A stretch of DNA of 34,723 bases, taken from positions 1 to 34,723 of the forward strand of contig JAIRWF010000017.1 of the NCBI GenBank assembly GCA_031253335.1. Direction: 5' to 3'. The notes under the pieces are model-generated. The model was given only the letters and a program-made list of their open reading frames with translations, was not told where the DNA came from and made no database searches. Shown piece by piece: positions 23,758 to 31,425 of this stretch (positions within the stretch are counted from its first letter, which is position 1; every line of letters begins with the position of its first letter). Source of the DNA: Streptococcaceae bacterium. Lineage in GTDB: Bacteria; Bacillota; Bacilli; Lactobacillales; Streptococcaceae. The translations under genes and the position numbers were made by a program.

Positions 23758-24185
23758 TGCATGGTGATGTGCTGAATGCCAGCTTCTTCAAAGGGACTAC
23801 CAACATCTTCAAAGCCAAAGCGGCTATAAAAGTCGTGGGCAGTGAGTTGCGCATGCAGGGTGAGCTCTTGGATGCCTGCTGTTTTCGCACAGCTTAATGC
23901 AGCATTGAGGAGATCTGACGCGTAACCTTGGTTGCGATAGGGCTTGCGAACTGCCATACGTTGCACAAGGGTGGCGTGGTCGTCGCGGGTCAAGAGGCGG
24001 ACGGTGCCTATGGCTTCTCCATGGTCATAGGCGACAAAATGAATGGCTGCAGCTTCTTCGACGGGGGATTCGACTTCAAGACTGTAGGGGACGCCTTGCT
24101 CTTTCACGAAGACTTCGTAGCGAATTTTGAGGGCGTCTTGATAGGTGGTGCTTAGGGTATCGCGGGTTTGTTTGATGTCTGTCAT
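23742..24185 (-). CDS. GNAT-family N-acetyltransferase
   Basis: A protein of 147 residues. The acetyl-CoA loop is in VRKPYRNQGYASDLL, with AIGTVRLL and LHAQLTAHDFYSRFGFE typical of the ElaA/YjcF-like group (KIRYEVFVKEQGVPYSLEVE). Substrate unknown. ATG at 24185 was chosen for its GAAAGGAGA ribosome binding site, 4 to 12 nt upstream; the frame is open further but has no support. It is divergent from the AI-2E-family gene. Confidence 0.9.
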   Translation of the reverse strand: MTDIKQTRDTLSTTYQDALKIRYEVFVKEQGVPYSLEVESPVEEAAAIHFVAYDHGEAIGTVRLLTRDDHATLVQRMAVRKPYRNQGYASDLLNAALSCAKTAGIQELTLHAQLTAHDFYSRFGFEDVGSPFEEAGIQHITMQKTLD

Positions 24186-24203
24186 GGGTCTCCTTTCGTC
24201 AGC

Positions 24204-24239
24204 TTGTAAAAGTGTGCTAAATAAATTATAATATAAACT
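24204..24239 (+). promoter_or_regulatory. promoter of the AI-2E-family gene, predicted leaderless
   Basis: TTGTAA (24204-24209), 17 nt, TATAAT (24227-24232), then 7 nt and the ATG at 24240. Confidence 0.65.
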
Positions 24240-25373
24240 ATGAATATTTGGAAGCACAACAGGCTCTTTTTTTGGACAGTCGAGATACTCTCGGTTGCTT
24301 TACTGGCGTATTTTATATCGGGACCGATTAGTTTTGTCTGGCGGCCTGTGGAAGTTTTCCTTGCGGCGGTCTTTATTCCGACTTTGCTTGCGGGATTTTT
24401 GTATTATGTGTTTCATCCAATCATTAACTTTTTAACGCGGAAAACGAAAATGCCTCGGATGGTTGGGATTGTGGTTGCGGTACTGCTTGTTATTGGAAGC
24501 TATGTGAGTCTTGCATTGACGGTGATTCCTGCGATTATCACGCAGCTCACGAATCTTGTAAACTCGACGATAAAGGCTTATCCTGCGGTACAAGAGTGGG
24601 CGGAGAATTTGGCGCACTCGGATCAATTTCGTCAGATTGCCGCACGAATTGATTTGCAATCGTTGATTTCAAACTTGAATGTGAGTTATACGGATTTATT
24701 GCAAAATCTTGTGAGTGGGGTGTCCTTGTCTCTAGGCTCTGTGATTGGTCTTGTGATTGACTTTGTGTTTATCTTGATATTGGTGCCGACTTTTCTTTAC
24801 TATCTGTTGAAGGACGGACATAAGATCTTACCATTTTTGAAAGAAAATGTGCTGGGTGAGGATAAATACGATATTACAAGCCTTCTTTCTGCGATGAATG
24901 CGACGATGTCGAAGTATATTTTTGGCCTTGCGGTGAATGTCCTTTTTGTTTTTGTGGCCTTGATGGTTGGCTATTTAATCATCGGGGTGCCTTATGCCTT
25001 TCTTTTTGCGCTATTTGGGGCAATTATGACCCTGATTCCTTATATTGGGCCTTATGTGGGGCTTGTGCCGGTGGTTCTTGCGACGGCCTTTACACATCCA
25101 TGGTTGGCTTTGATTGCGGTGATTTACACACTTGTGGTGCAGCAGATCAATGGAAGCTTTGTATTTCCAAAAATCGCTGGGGAGGCTTTGCACGTGCATC
25201 CTGTCACGGTGATTGTCTTGATGCTTGTAATGGGCTCGCTTTATGGGATTATCGGGATGATTATCGCGGTGCCGCTTTATGCCTTGATAAAAGAGATTGT
25301 GAAGTTTATCGTGGGTCTCAGGCGGAATATGCGGGCACGCAAAGCGGTGTTAAGCGAAGAAAACAAAGCATAA
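24240..25373 (+). CDS. AI-2E family transporter (PerM/YdbI-like)
   Basis: A membrane protein of 377 residues with about eight helices. Pairs of N-terminal helices, a soluble part (about 100-160, VNSTIKAYPAVQEWAE), and the conserved C-terminal run FGAIMTLIPYIGPYVG and HPVTVIVLMLVMGSLYG mark the family. Members export autoinducer-2, sodium or other solutes; the substrate here cannot be predicted. G-ending codons dominate, as in the next gene. Confidence 0.93.
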   Translation: MNIWKHNRLFFWTVEILSVALLAYFISGPISFVWRPVEVFLAAVFIPTLLAGFLYYVFHPIINFLTRKTKMPRMVGIVVAVLLVIGSYVSLALTVIPAIITQLTNLVNSTIKAYPAVQEWAENLAHSDQFRQIAARIDLQSLISNLNVSYTDLLQNLVSGVSLSLGSVIGLVIDFVFILILVPTFLYYLLKDGHKILPFLKENVLGEDKYDITSLLSAMNATMSKYIFGLAVNVLFVFVALMVGYLIIGVPYAFLFALFGAIMTLIPYIGPYVGLVPVVLATAFTHPWLALIAVIYTLVVQQINGSFVFPKIAGEALHVHPVTVIVLMLVMGSLYGIIGMIIAVPLYALIKEIVKFIVGLRRNMRARKAVLSEENKA

Positions 25374-25379
25374 AAATTG

Positions 25380-25448
25380 TGCTATAATGGGGTGTTGCGG
25401 TATTTCAAGCCGCGGGATAGCGTTAAATTAAAAATTGCCATAAGGAGT
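25380..25448 (+). promoter_or_regulatory. extended -10 promoter and leader of the CNNM/CorC-type gene
   Basis: TGC-TATAAT (25380-25388) lies 7 nt after the preceding stop codon. The leader holds a GCGG (25397-25400)/CCGC (25410-25413) hairpin and ends in AAGGAG (about 25442-25447) before the ATG at 25453. Confidence 0.6.
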
Positions 25449-25452
25449 TAAA

Positions 25453-26802
25453 ATGCCTGATCCCTCTGGTCCTGGTATATTATTACAGATTTTATTACTG
25501 ATTTTTCTGACAGCGCTAAATGCGTTCTTTTCTGCGTCTGAGATGGCGCTTGTCTCGCTGTCTCACTCTCGCGTGGAGCAGCGGGCAGAAGAAGGCTCAA
25601 AGGCCTATCAGAATCTTTTGCGCGTGATTGATAATCCAACGCACTTTTTATCGACGGTGCAGGTTGGGATTACCTTCTTAAATATCGTGGCTGGTGCGTC
25701 ACTTGCGGATTCTCTGGCGCGTGAGCTGTCGCCTGTTTTTGGAAAGTCGGATTTTGCGCATGGTCTTGCGACGGTGATTATCCTTGTGGTATTGACTTTC
25801 TTTACGATTGTGTTTGGAGAGTTGTTGCCGAAAACGGTGGCGCAAGCGTTGAAGGAAAAGGCAGCTTTGCGTTTGGTGCGGCCTTTGCAGGCTGTGGGGC
25901 ATGTCTTAGCACCGTTTATTTGGCTGTTGACGGTGACTATCAATGGACTGAAGCATTTGGTGCCGATTCGCTTTGATGAGGCGGATGACTCGATGAGCCG
26001 GGATGAGATTGAGTATTTGGTCTCAACGGAGGATACGGAGCTTGAAGAAGATGAGCGGGAGATGCTCTCGGGGGTACTGTCGCTCGATACGCTTCTGGCA
26101 CGTGAAATCATGGTGCCACGTACGGATACCTTTATGATTGACATCCATGATGATGCGCATGAAAATGTTGAGAAAATCCTGAAGGAAGCTTATAGTCGGG
26201 TGCCGGTCTATGAGGATGATAAGGATAAAATCTTGGGCGTTTTGCACACGAAGCGGCTTTTGAAGTACGGCTTTGAGCATGGCTTTGAGGATGTGGATAT
26301 TCGCGGGATGTTGCACGATGCGCTCTTTGTGCCTGAGACCATCAATGTGGATGATCTCATCACGGAACTTCGGAAAACACATAATCAAATGGCAATTTTG
26401 CTCAATGAATATGGGGGTGTTGAAGGAATTGTCACGCTTGAAGATATGATTGAAGAGATTGTGGGGGAAATCGAAGACGAGAGTGATATTGAGGTCAAGG
26501 ACTTTGCGAAGTTGTCGGAGACGACTTATGTGGTCTTGGGAAAAGTGACGCTCAATGACTTTAACGAGGAGTTTGGAACGCATCTGGCAAGTGATGATGT
26601 GGATACGATTGCGGGCTTTTATCTCGATTTGTTGGGGCATATTCCTGAGCCAAAGGCGCAAGAGACAGTGACTTATGAGGATGTAGAAAATGAGGAACGT
26701 TTGACTCTCACGAGTCTTGAAATTGAGGATAAGCGAATTGTGAAGCTGCGTGTAGAGTTTGAAGAGTTCGCTGATTCGGGAAAAGAAGAAGAGGGGGATT
26801 AA
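25453..26802 (+). CDS. CNNM/CorC-type (hemolysin-family) membrane protein
   Basis: A protein of 449 residues. An N-terminal CNNM (DUF21) membrane domain (about 1-190; SASEMALVSLSHSRVEQ, GELLPKTVAQ) is followed by a CBS pair (about 210-335; REIMVPRTDTFMID) and a CorC/HlyC transporter-associated domain (about 350-435). Such proteins are linked to magnesium or cobalt efflux (YhdP/MpfA/CorC). Transport substrate is inferred from the family. A 160-bp gap with short repeats follows. Confidence 0.94.
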   Translation: MPDPSGPGILLQILLLIFLTALNAFFSASEMALVSLSHSRVEQRAEEGSKAYQNLLRVIDNPTHFLSTVQVGITFLNIVAGASLADSLARELSPVFGKSDFAHGLATVIILVVLTFFTIVFGELLPKTVAQALKEKAALRLVRPLQAVGHVLAPFIWLLTVTINGLKHLVPIRFDEADDSMSRDEIEYLVSTEDTELEEDEREMLSGVLSLDTLLAREIMVPRTDTFMIDIHDDAHENVEKILKEAYSRVPVYEDDKDKILGVLHTKRLLKYGFEHGFEDVDIRGMLHDALFVPETINVDDLITELRKTHNQMAILLNEYGGVEGIVTLEDMIEEIVGEIEDESDIEVKDFAKLSETTYVVLGKVTLNDFNEEFGTHLASDDVDTIAGFYLDLLGHIPEPKAQETVTYEDVENEERLTLTSLEIEDKRIVKLRVEFEEFADSGKEEEGD

Positions 26803-26961
26803 AAGTGATGCGGGGTGCTTGACAGTCTGCATGCGGTAAACAGAGATGACGAAAGACTGTGTGCGGGGCTTATGGAGACTTGTGGTGAGCTGATAGTACG
26901 AAAGCTTGTGCGCAAGGTGCTGCGGGCTGTGAGGAGTTAGAAATTGGAAAGGCATGCTTAG

Positions 26962-28188
26962 ATGAAGGTCAACTGGAAGCGAAATTTATTTGTTTCATGG
27001 CTAGGTTGCTTTTTTGTGGGCGCCTCTTTTTCTTTGGTCATGCCTTTTATGCCGCTCTATATCGAGCATTTGGGCGTTCATGGCGCGGCGGTTAATTTTT
27101 ATGCGGGGCTGACATTTTCGCTCACGGCGCTGGCTTCGGCCTTGATTGCGCCTGTCTGGGGACGTCTCGCCGACCAACATGGGAGGAAACCCATGATGGT
27201 GCGGGCAGCGGTTGTGATGACGATTTGTATGGGGGGCGTGGCTTTCGTGCCCAATGTTTTTTGGCTACTTGGACTGCGGACGCTCATGGGATTTTTCAGT
27301 GGCTATATTCCGAACTCTACGGCATTGGTGGCTGCGCAGGCGCCTCGCGATAAGTCGGGCTATGCTTTGGGGACACTCTCAACGGCGCTTGTGACGGGTA
27401 CTTTGATTGGACCGTCGCTTGGCGGCTTGCTTGCCCAGTGGTTTGGCATGGCGAATGTTTTTTTGATTGTCGGTGGTTTGCTATTGATTGTGACGCTGCT
27501 TACGATTTTTGCGGTACATGAGGACTTTGAGCCGGTGACGCGCGATGCGCTTTTATCCACGAAGGAAATCATGTCACGCGTGTCCAATCGGCAGATTCTA
27601 ATTGGTCTTTTTGTGACGAGTTTTATTTTGCAGGTGACGACGCAGTCCATTGAGCCGTTTGTGACGCTTTATATTAGAACATTGTCGCACGATACGAGTA
27701 ATCTCATGTTCATCTCAGGACTCGTGGTCTCTGCAGTGGGCTTGTCGGCCATGATGTCATCTTCGACCTTGGGAAAATTGGGCGATAAGTATGGCGGGCA
27801 CCGTTTGATTTTGATTGGCTTGATTTTTAGTTTTGTGGTTTATGTGCCGATGGCCTTTGTAGGAAATCCTTTGGAATTAGGGATTTTACGCTTTTTGCTT
27901 GGATTTGGGTCGGGGGCTTTGCTTCCTGCGGTGAATTCGTTATTGTCCAAAATCACGCCCAAAGAAGGTGTGTCGCGGATTTTCGCCTTTAATCAGATGG
28001 CGGGGAATTTGGGCATGGTCACGGGGCCTTTGGTGGGCTCTGCGATTGCGGGAACGATGGGCTATCGTGAGGCCTTTATTGGAACGTCGCTCTTTGTGAT
28101 TGTGAATTTTGTTTGGTCTTTTGTGAATTTCAGGCCGTACTTGCGCAAAAGTAGTATTGTGGCAACGGCGAAAACTGACGGGAGCTGA
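26962..28188 (+). CDS. MFS multidrug efflux transporter
   Basis: A membrane protein of 408 residues, 12 helices expected. Motif A is GRLADQHGRKPMM (about 66-78); a motif C-like GTLIGPSLGGLLAQ lies in helix 5. It resembles the PmrA/NorA-type drug:proton antiporters of streptococci and lactococci (CFFVGASFSLVMPFMPLY). The ATG has GGAAAGG 10 nt upstream. Directly after its stop stand a perfect palindrome copy and a long structured gap. Confidence 0.92.
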   Translation: MKVNWKRNLFVSWLGCFFVGASFSLVMPFMPLYIEHLGVHGAAVNFYAGLTFSLTALASALIAPVWGRLADQHGRKPMMVRAAVVMTICMGGVAFVPNVFWLLGLRTLMGFFSGYIPNSTALVAAQAPRDKSGYALGTLSTALVTGTLIGPSLGGLLAQWFGMANVFLIVGGLLLIVTLLTIFAVHEDFEPVTRDALLSTKEIMSRVSNRQILIGLFVTSFILQVTTQSIEPFVTLYIRTLSHDTSNLMFISGLVVSAVGLSAMMSSSTLGKLGDKYGGHRLILIGLIFSFVVYVPMAFVGNPLELGILRFLLGFGSGALLPAVNSLLSKITPKEGVSRIFAFNQMAGNLGMVTGPLVGSAIAGTMGYREAFIGTSLFVIVNFVWSFVNFRPYLRKSSIVATAKTDGS

Positions 28189-28209
28189 GTGATTTCGGGA
28201 AATTTTGGC

Positions 28210-28223
28210 TGTCAAATTTGACA
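28210..28223. repeat. perfect palindrome copy after the MFS gene
   Basis: CTGTCAAATTTGACAG, 20 nt after the stop codon. No T run follows, so it is not a classic terminator here. Confidence 0.75.
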
Positions 28224-28237
28224 GAAGCTAGGACGTG

Positions 28238-28396
28238 TCTATCTCCGCCACTTGTGTCGGGCTGTCCATTCGCTGTAGCGCCTTAGAGCGAATGGACACG
28301 CTTTAGCTAGACGAAAAAGCAGGGAGTTGCCATGCGACTTGCCAGCTTTGCTGGCTTAGCGAGCATGGACAGCGCAGCGCAAAGCGCGGAGATAGA
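28238..28396. other. non-coding cloverleaf-like palindromic element
   Basis: An outer 11-bp stem, TCTATCTCCGC (28238-28248) with GCGGAGATAGA (28386-28396), encloses a hairpin with an 11-bp stem (GTCCATTCGCT 28264-28274, AGCGAATGGAC 28287-28297) and one with a 6-bp stem (GCCAGC 28341-28346, GCTGGC 28350-28355). GCTGTCCAT (28261-28269) can alternatively pair with ATGGACAGC (28365-28373). It might be a MITE-like element with terminal inverted repeats, or a structured RNA. No gene lies in the 342-bp gap from 28189 to 28530. Confidence 0.65.
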
Positions 28397-28414
28397 AGTA
28401 ACCGCTATTTTTTG

Positions 28415-28473
28415 AAAAGTCAGCCGAATGGACTGATTTTTTTACTAGTCCACGGTCCTGTGGAACTACTAGT
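28415..28473 (+). other. two further hairpins before ddl
   Basis: AAAAGTCAG and CTGATTTTTTT around CCGAATGGA (about 28415-28441) form a terminator-like hairpin with one bulged G. ACTAGTCCAC (28444-28453) then pairs with GTGG (28460-28463) and ACTAGT (28468-28473). The sequence CGAATGGAC occurs three times in this gap (28289, 28425 and 28499). Confidence 0.6.
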
Positions 28474-28488
28474 GGAGGATAAATCAAG

Positions 28489-28514
28489 AAAAGTCGGACG
28501 AATGGACGACTTTT
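28489..28514 (+). terminator. intrinsic terminator overlapping the ddl promoter
   Basis: AAAAGTCG (28489-28496) pairs with CGACTTTT (28507-28514) and the T run leads directly into the TGC-TATAAT of ddl. It isolates ddl from upstream transcription. Confidence 0.75.
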
Positions 28515-28530
28515 TGCTATAATTTAGACT
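28515..28530 (+). promoter_or_regulatory. extended -10 promoter of ddl, predicted leaderless
   Basis: TGC-TATAAT (28515-28523), 7 nt, ATG at 28531. The -35 would fall in the terminator stem and is poor. Confidence 0.65.
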
Positions 28531-29580
28531 ATGTCTAACGAAATATTAATCGTGCTTTACGGCGGCAGATCAGCAGAGCGCGAGGTGAGCGTGATGTCGG
28601 CAACGAACGTCGTGAAGTCTGTAGATTACGAGCGTTTTGAGGTGCAGACGGTGTTTATTTCTGCGTCTGGCGACTTTTACAAGGGTGAAAAATTTCTGAC
28701 GGCACCGTCTGACAAGCTTTTGGACAACGCGTCAGATTTGATAGGCCGGGAAATGGCACCGTCAGATCTGACAGGACTTGGCGACGTGGTGTTACCGGTC
28801 TTGCATGGACCGCAGGGCGAAGACGGCAGTATTCAAGGCTTTTTAGAGGTCTTGAAAATGCCTTATGCGGGGCCTGGTGTCTTGTCAGCTGCCGCAACAA
28901 TGGACAAACTGGTCTCCAAAGAGATTTTCAATTCGATTGGTCTTCCACAAGTGCCTTATGTCGGTATTACGGACGGAGCTTATGACAATGCAAAGCTTGA
29001 GGAGATTGCTGCACTTGGTTTTCCTGTCTTTGTCAAACCTGCCAATATGGGCTCGAGTGTGGGGATCAGCAAGGTGGATGGCCTGTCAGATCTGACAGCG
29101 GCGCTGGATGAAGCGTTGAAATTTGACAGCCGCGTGATTATTGAAAAAGGACTTGTGACACCGCACGAGGTGGAATGTGCGGCACTTGGCAATGCAGGCG
29201 ACGTGCAAGTTGTGGGACCTGGCGAGGTTGTGAACTCCGGTGAATTCTATACCTACGACGAAAAATATATCAATGATGCTTTGACGATTGATGTCCCTGC
29301 GAAATTGCCCGAAGCGACACTCACGCAGATTCGAGACTATGCAAAAACCGCCTATCAAGCGGTGGCGGGGACGGGACTTTCACGTTGTGATTTCTTTGTG
29401 GATCGTGCGACGGGTGCGATTTATCTCAACGAAATCAATGCGATTCCTGGCTTTACAGCCTTTTCGATGTGGCCGATGCTCTGGGAAAATGCAGGACTCA
29501 GTGTAACGGAGCAGATTTCAAAATTAGTGGATTTAGCTCAAGCAAAATTTAAAGAACGGGAGGCGCATTTGGCGCAGTAA
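28531..29580 (+). CDS. ddl: D-alanine-D-alanine ligase
   Basis: A protein of 349 residues of the ATP-grasp fold, making the D-Ala-D-Ala dipeptide for peptidoglycan. LYGGRSAEREVSVMSA and VLPVLHGPQGEDG at the N-terminus, NMGSSVGISK in the ATP site and YLNEINAIPGFTAFSMWP at the metal site are typical. FYTYDEKY retains the Tyr associated with D-Ala rather than D-lactate as second substrate. Several TGTCAGATCTGACA-like sequences occur in the coding region (28760, 29084). It heads the ddl-repeat protein-murF operon. Confidence 0.97.
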   Translation: MSNEILIVLYGGRSAEREVSVMSATNVVKSVDYERFEVQTVFISASGDFYKGEKFLTAPSDKLLDNASDLIGREMAPSDLTGLGDVVLPVLHGPQGEDGSIQGFLEVLKMPYAGPGVLSAAATMDKLVSKEIFNSIGLPQVPYVGITDGAYDNAKLEEIAALGFPVFVKPANMGSSVGISKVDGLSDLTAALDEALKFDSRVIIEKGLVTPHEVECAALGNAGDVQVVGPGEVVNSGEFYTYDEKYINDALTIDVPAKLPEATLTQIRDYAKTAYQAVAGTGLSRCDFFVDRATGAIYLNEINAIPGFTAFSMWPMLWENAGLSVTEQISKLVDLAQAKFKEREAHLAQ

Positions 29581-29581
29581 T

Positions 29582-29884
29582 ATGGGAATTTTCAACTTTT
29601 TTAAAAACATGAACACGCAAAATGGCAGTATTTCAGCGCAACAAACGGGGAATCAGACATTTTTTAGCAATGGCGGGACCAGCCAGAAATCAGGCAACAT
29701 GACGTTTTTCAGCGACGGGACGACGAAAACGACCGTGGGAAACACTGAGATTTACAGCGACGGTAAAATTGGCACGAAAATTGGGAATCAAACCTATTTT
29801 ACCGACGGCTCAGTAAAGACGGATTTTGGCAATTCGAGCTTTTTGTCTGGGAAAAGTACGCCTGATGATTGGAAAAAGTTCTGA
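29582..29884 (+). CDS. small protein made of 15-residue repeats
   Basis: A protein of 100 residues, not recognised. From residue 23 on, a 15-residue unit of the form GN-x-T/E-x-F/Y-F/S-S-D/N-G recurs: GNQTFFSNGG, GNMTFFSDG, GNTEIYSDG, GNQTYFTDG, and a partial GNSSFLSG. The periodicity suggests a small beta-solenoid or beta-hairpin ladder. No signal peptide or membrane segment, only FNFFKN near the N-terminus. It starts 1 nt after ddl and ends overlapping the murF start (TGATG), so it is made with these wall enzymes. Confidence 0.8.
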   Translation: MGIFNFFKNMNTQNGSISAQQTGNQTFFSNGGTSQKSGNMTFFSDGTTKTTVGNTEIYSDGKIGTKIGNQTYFTDGSVKTDFGNSSFLSGKSTPDDWKKF

Positions 29885-31206
29885 TGCGTTTGAGCCTTGC
29901 TGAAATCGCAAAAGCCACGTCTGGTACTCTTTCTGACGAGAAATTGTCAGATTTGACCGTGACGGCACTTGAATTTGACAGCCGAAAATTGACTTTCGGA
30001 GCCATTTTTTTGCCACTCAAAGGCGAGACATCTGACGGGCATGATTTTATTGCGCAGGCCTTTGAAAATGGTGCTGTAGCCACCTTTACAGAACATTCAG
30101 TAGATTTTCCGCATATCCTCGTCAAAGATTGCCAAAAAGCCTTTGAAGACTTGACTCAAGCGATTCTAAAAAAGCAACAGCCCAAAATCGTCGCGATTAC
30201 AGGCTCCAACGGTAAAACGACGACCAAAGATATGACAGCCGCCGTCTTGTCTGAAAAATACACCACTTACAAGACACAAGGCAATTATAATTCCTTACAG
30301 GGCTTATGTTATACCGTATGCGCCATGCCTGAGGCCACGGATATGCTCGTGCTCGAGATGGGGATGGATCGTCCTGGGGATATTGATACTTTGTCCAATT
30401 TGACAAGACCAGATTTTGGCGTCGTGACGCTGATTGGCGAGAGTCATCTCGAATTTTTCGGGACGCGCGAGGCAATTGCCAAAGGCAAAATGGGTATGAC
30501 TGCAGGTCTTAAAGGGCCGCTTTTGGCACCGGCTGATAAAATAATCGACCCTTACATCCCTGAAAATCAAGAAATTGTCCGCTTTGGTGACGGCGCAGAC
30601 ATTCATCTCTCAGAGCTGACCGAAGCCCGCGACCACATGACCTTCAAGGTGAATTTCCTTGATGAAACGCTCACTATCCCTGTCCCTGGGAAATTTAACG
30701 CGACAAACGCCATGCTTGCAGCCTATGTTGGCCAACATTTCAAAGCCAGTCCCGAACAAATCAAGCACGCTTTGTCCCACGTCACCCTCACCAAGAATCG
30801 CACCGAATGGCTCAAAGCTGCTAACGGCGCCGACATCTTGAACGACGCTTACAATGCGAATCCGACCTCCATGCGCCTCATTTTGGAAACTTTCCAAAAC
30901 CTCCCCGCCAATCCAAATGGTCGCAAAATCGCCGTCCTTGCTGACATGCTTGAGCTCGGACCCACTTCCCCCGACCTCCATGCGGGAATTTCAGAAGCTG
31001 TCAAATCTGACAAACTCCAAGAAATCTACCTCTACGGCCCCCTAATGAAGCACTTGGCTGACAAACTCCCCGAAGCACACTATTTTACGGACCTGTCAGA
31101 ACTAACCGAAGCTGTCAAAGCTCATCTCCAGCCGTCAGACCAAATCCTCTTCAAAGGCAGCAATGGCATGCACTTGTCAGAGCTGATAGAAGTCCTCACA
31201 CACTGA
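29884..31206 (+). CDS. murF: UDP-MurNAc-tripeptide-D-Ala-D-Ala ligase
   Basis: A Mur ligase of 440 residues that joins the dipeptide made by Ddl to UDP-MurNAc-tripeptide. The P-loop TGSNGKTTT lies at about 106-114; VLEMGMDRPGDI and LNDAYNANPTSM are the expected MurF blocks. ATG shares its A with the TGA of the repeat-protein gene, giving coupled translation. Base usage changes from G/T-ending to C-ending codons after about 30680. Several TGTCANATYTGACA-like sequences lie within it (29946, 30392, 30999), and the stop codon runs into a perfect copy. Confidence 0.97.
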   Translation: MRLSLAEIAKATSGTLSDEKLSDLTVTALEFDSRKLTFGAIFLPLKGETSDGHDFIAQAFENGAVATFTEHSVDFPHILVKDCQKAFEDLTQAILKKQQPKIVAITGSNGKTTTKDMTAAVLSEKYTTYKTQGNYNSLQGLCYTVCAMPEATDMLVLEMGMDRPGDIDTLSNLTRPDFGVVTLIGESHLEFFGTREAIAKGKMGMTAGLKGPLLAPADKIIDPYIPENQEIVRFGDGADIHLSELTEARDHMTFKVNFLDETLTIPVPGKFNATNAMLAAYVGQHFKASPEQIKHALSHVTLTKNRTEWLKAANGADILNDAYNANPTSMRLILETFQNLPANPNGRKIAVLADMLELGPTSPDLHAGISEAVKSDKLQEIYLYGPLMKHLADKLPEAHYFTDLSELTEAVKAHLQPSDQILFKGSNGMHLSELIEVLTH

Positions 31207-31230
31207 GCTGTCAAATTTGACAGCTTTTTA
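31206..31230 (+). terminator. murF terminator made from the repeated palindrome
   Basis: AGCTGTCAAATTTGACAGCT (31206-31225) is a perfect 20-bp palindrome followed by TTTTT. Its first base is the last base of the murF stop codon. It is the one place where the TGTCAAATTTGACA palindrome clearly has a terminator's T run. Confidence 0.75.
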
Positions 31231-31326
31231 CTTTATGGACAAGCACCTCGTATGACCATTCACAAATAATTTTTTACCCCTCCTCTTTTTTATCCGCGTT
31301 TATCTAATAATTTTATTTTGTGAACT

Positions 31327-31344
31327 TTGTGAATATTTTCACTT
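31327..31344 (+). promoter_or_regulatory. Rex-type operator 1 before adhE
   Basis: TTGTGAATATTTTCACTT fits the Rex consensus TTGTGAA-N4-TTCACAA with one half weaker. It ends 5 nt before the -35. Rex is the NADH/NAD+ sensing repressor of fermentation genes. Confidence 0.75.
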
Positions 31345-31349
31345 TGTTC

Positions 31350-31378
31350 TTGACATTTATTCCAAATTTTGTTATCCT
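31350..31378 (+). promoter_or_regulatory. adhE promoter
   Basis: TTGACA (31350-31355), a 17-nt spacer and TATCCT (31373-31378). Start near 31385, inside the second Rex-type operator. Confidence 0.75.
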
Positions 31379-31382
31379 TTAA

Positions 31383-31400
31383 TAGTGATAAATTTCACAA
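31383..31400 (+). promoter_or_regulatory. Rex-type operator 2 over the adhE start site
   Basis: TAGTGATAAATTTCACAA keeps the GTGA-N6-TCAC core of a Rex site and covers the predicted start of transcription. With operator 1 it brackets the promoter. Confidence 0.75.
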
Positions 31401-31425
31401 AGAAAGGTAATAAAGGTAAAACGTA

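Noticed and set aside
26023-26955. Long minus-strand frame (310 codons) opposite the CNNM/CorC gene
   Set aside because: Shadow of a well-supported plus-strand gene; composition is unlike a protein (rich in His, Ile, Arg) and no motif is seen.
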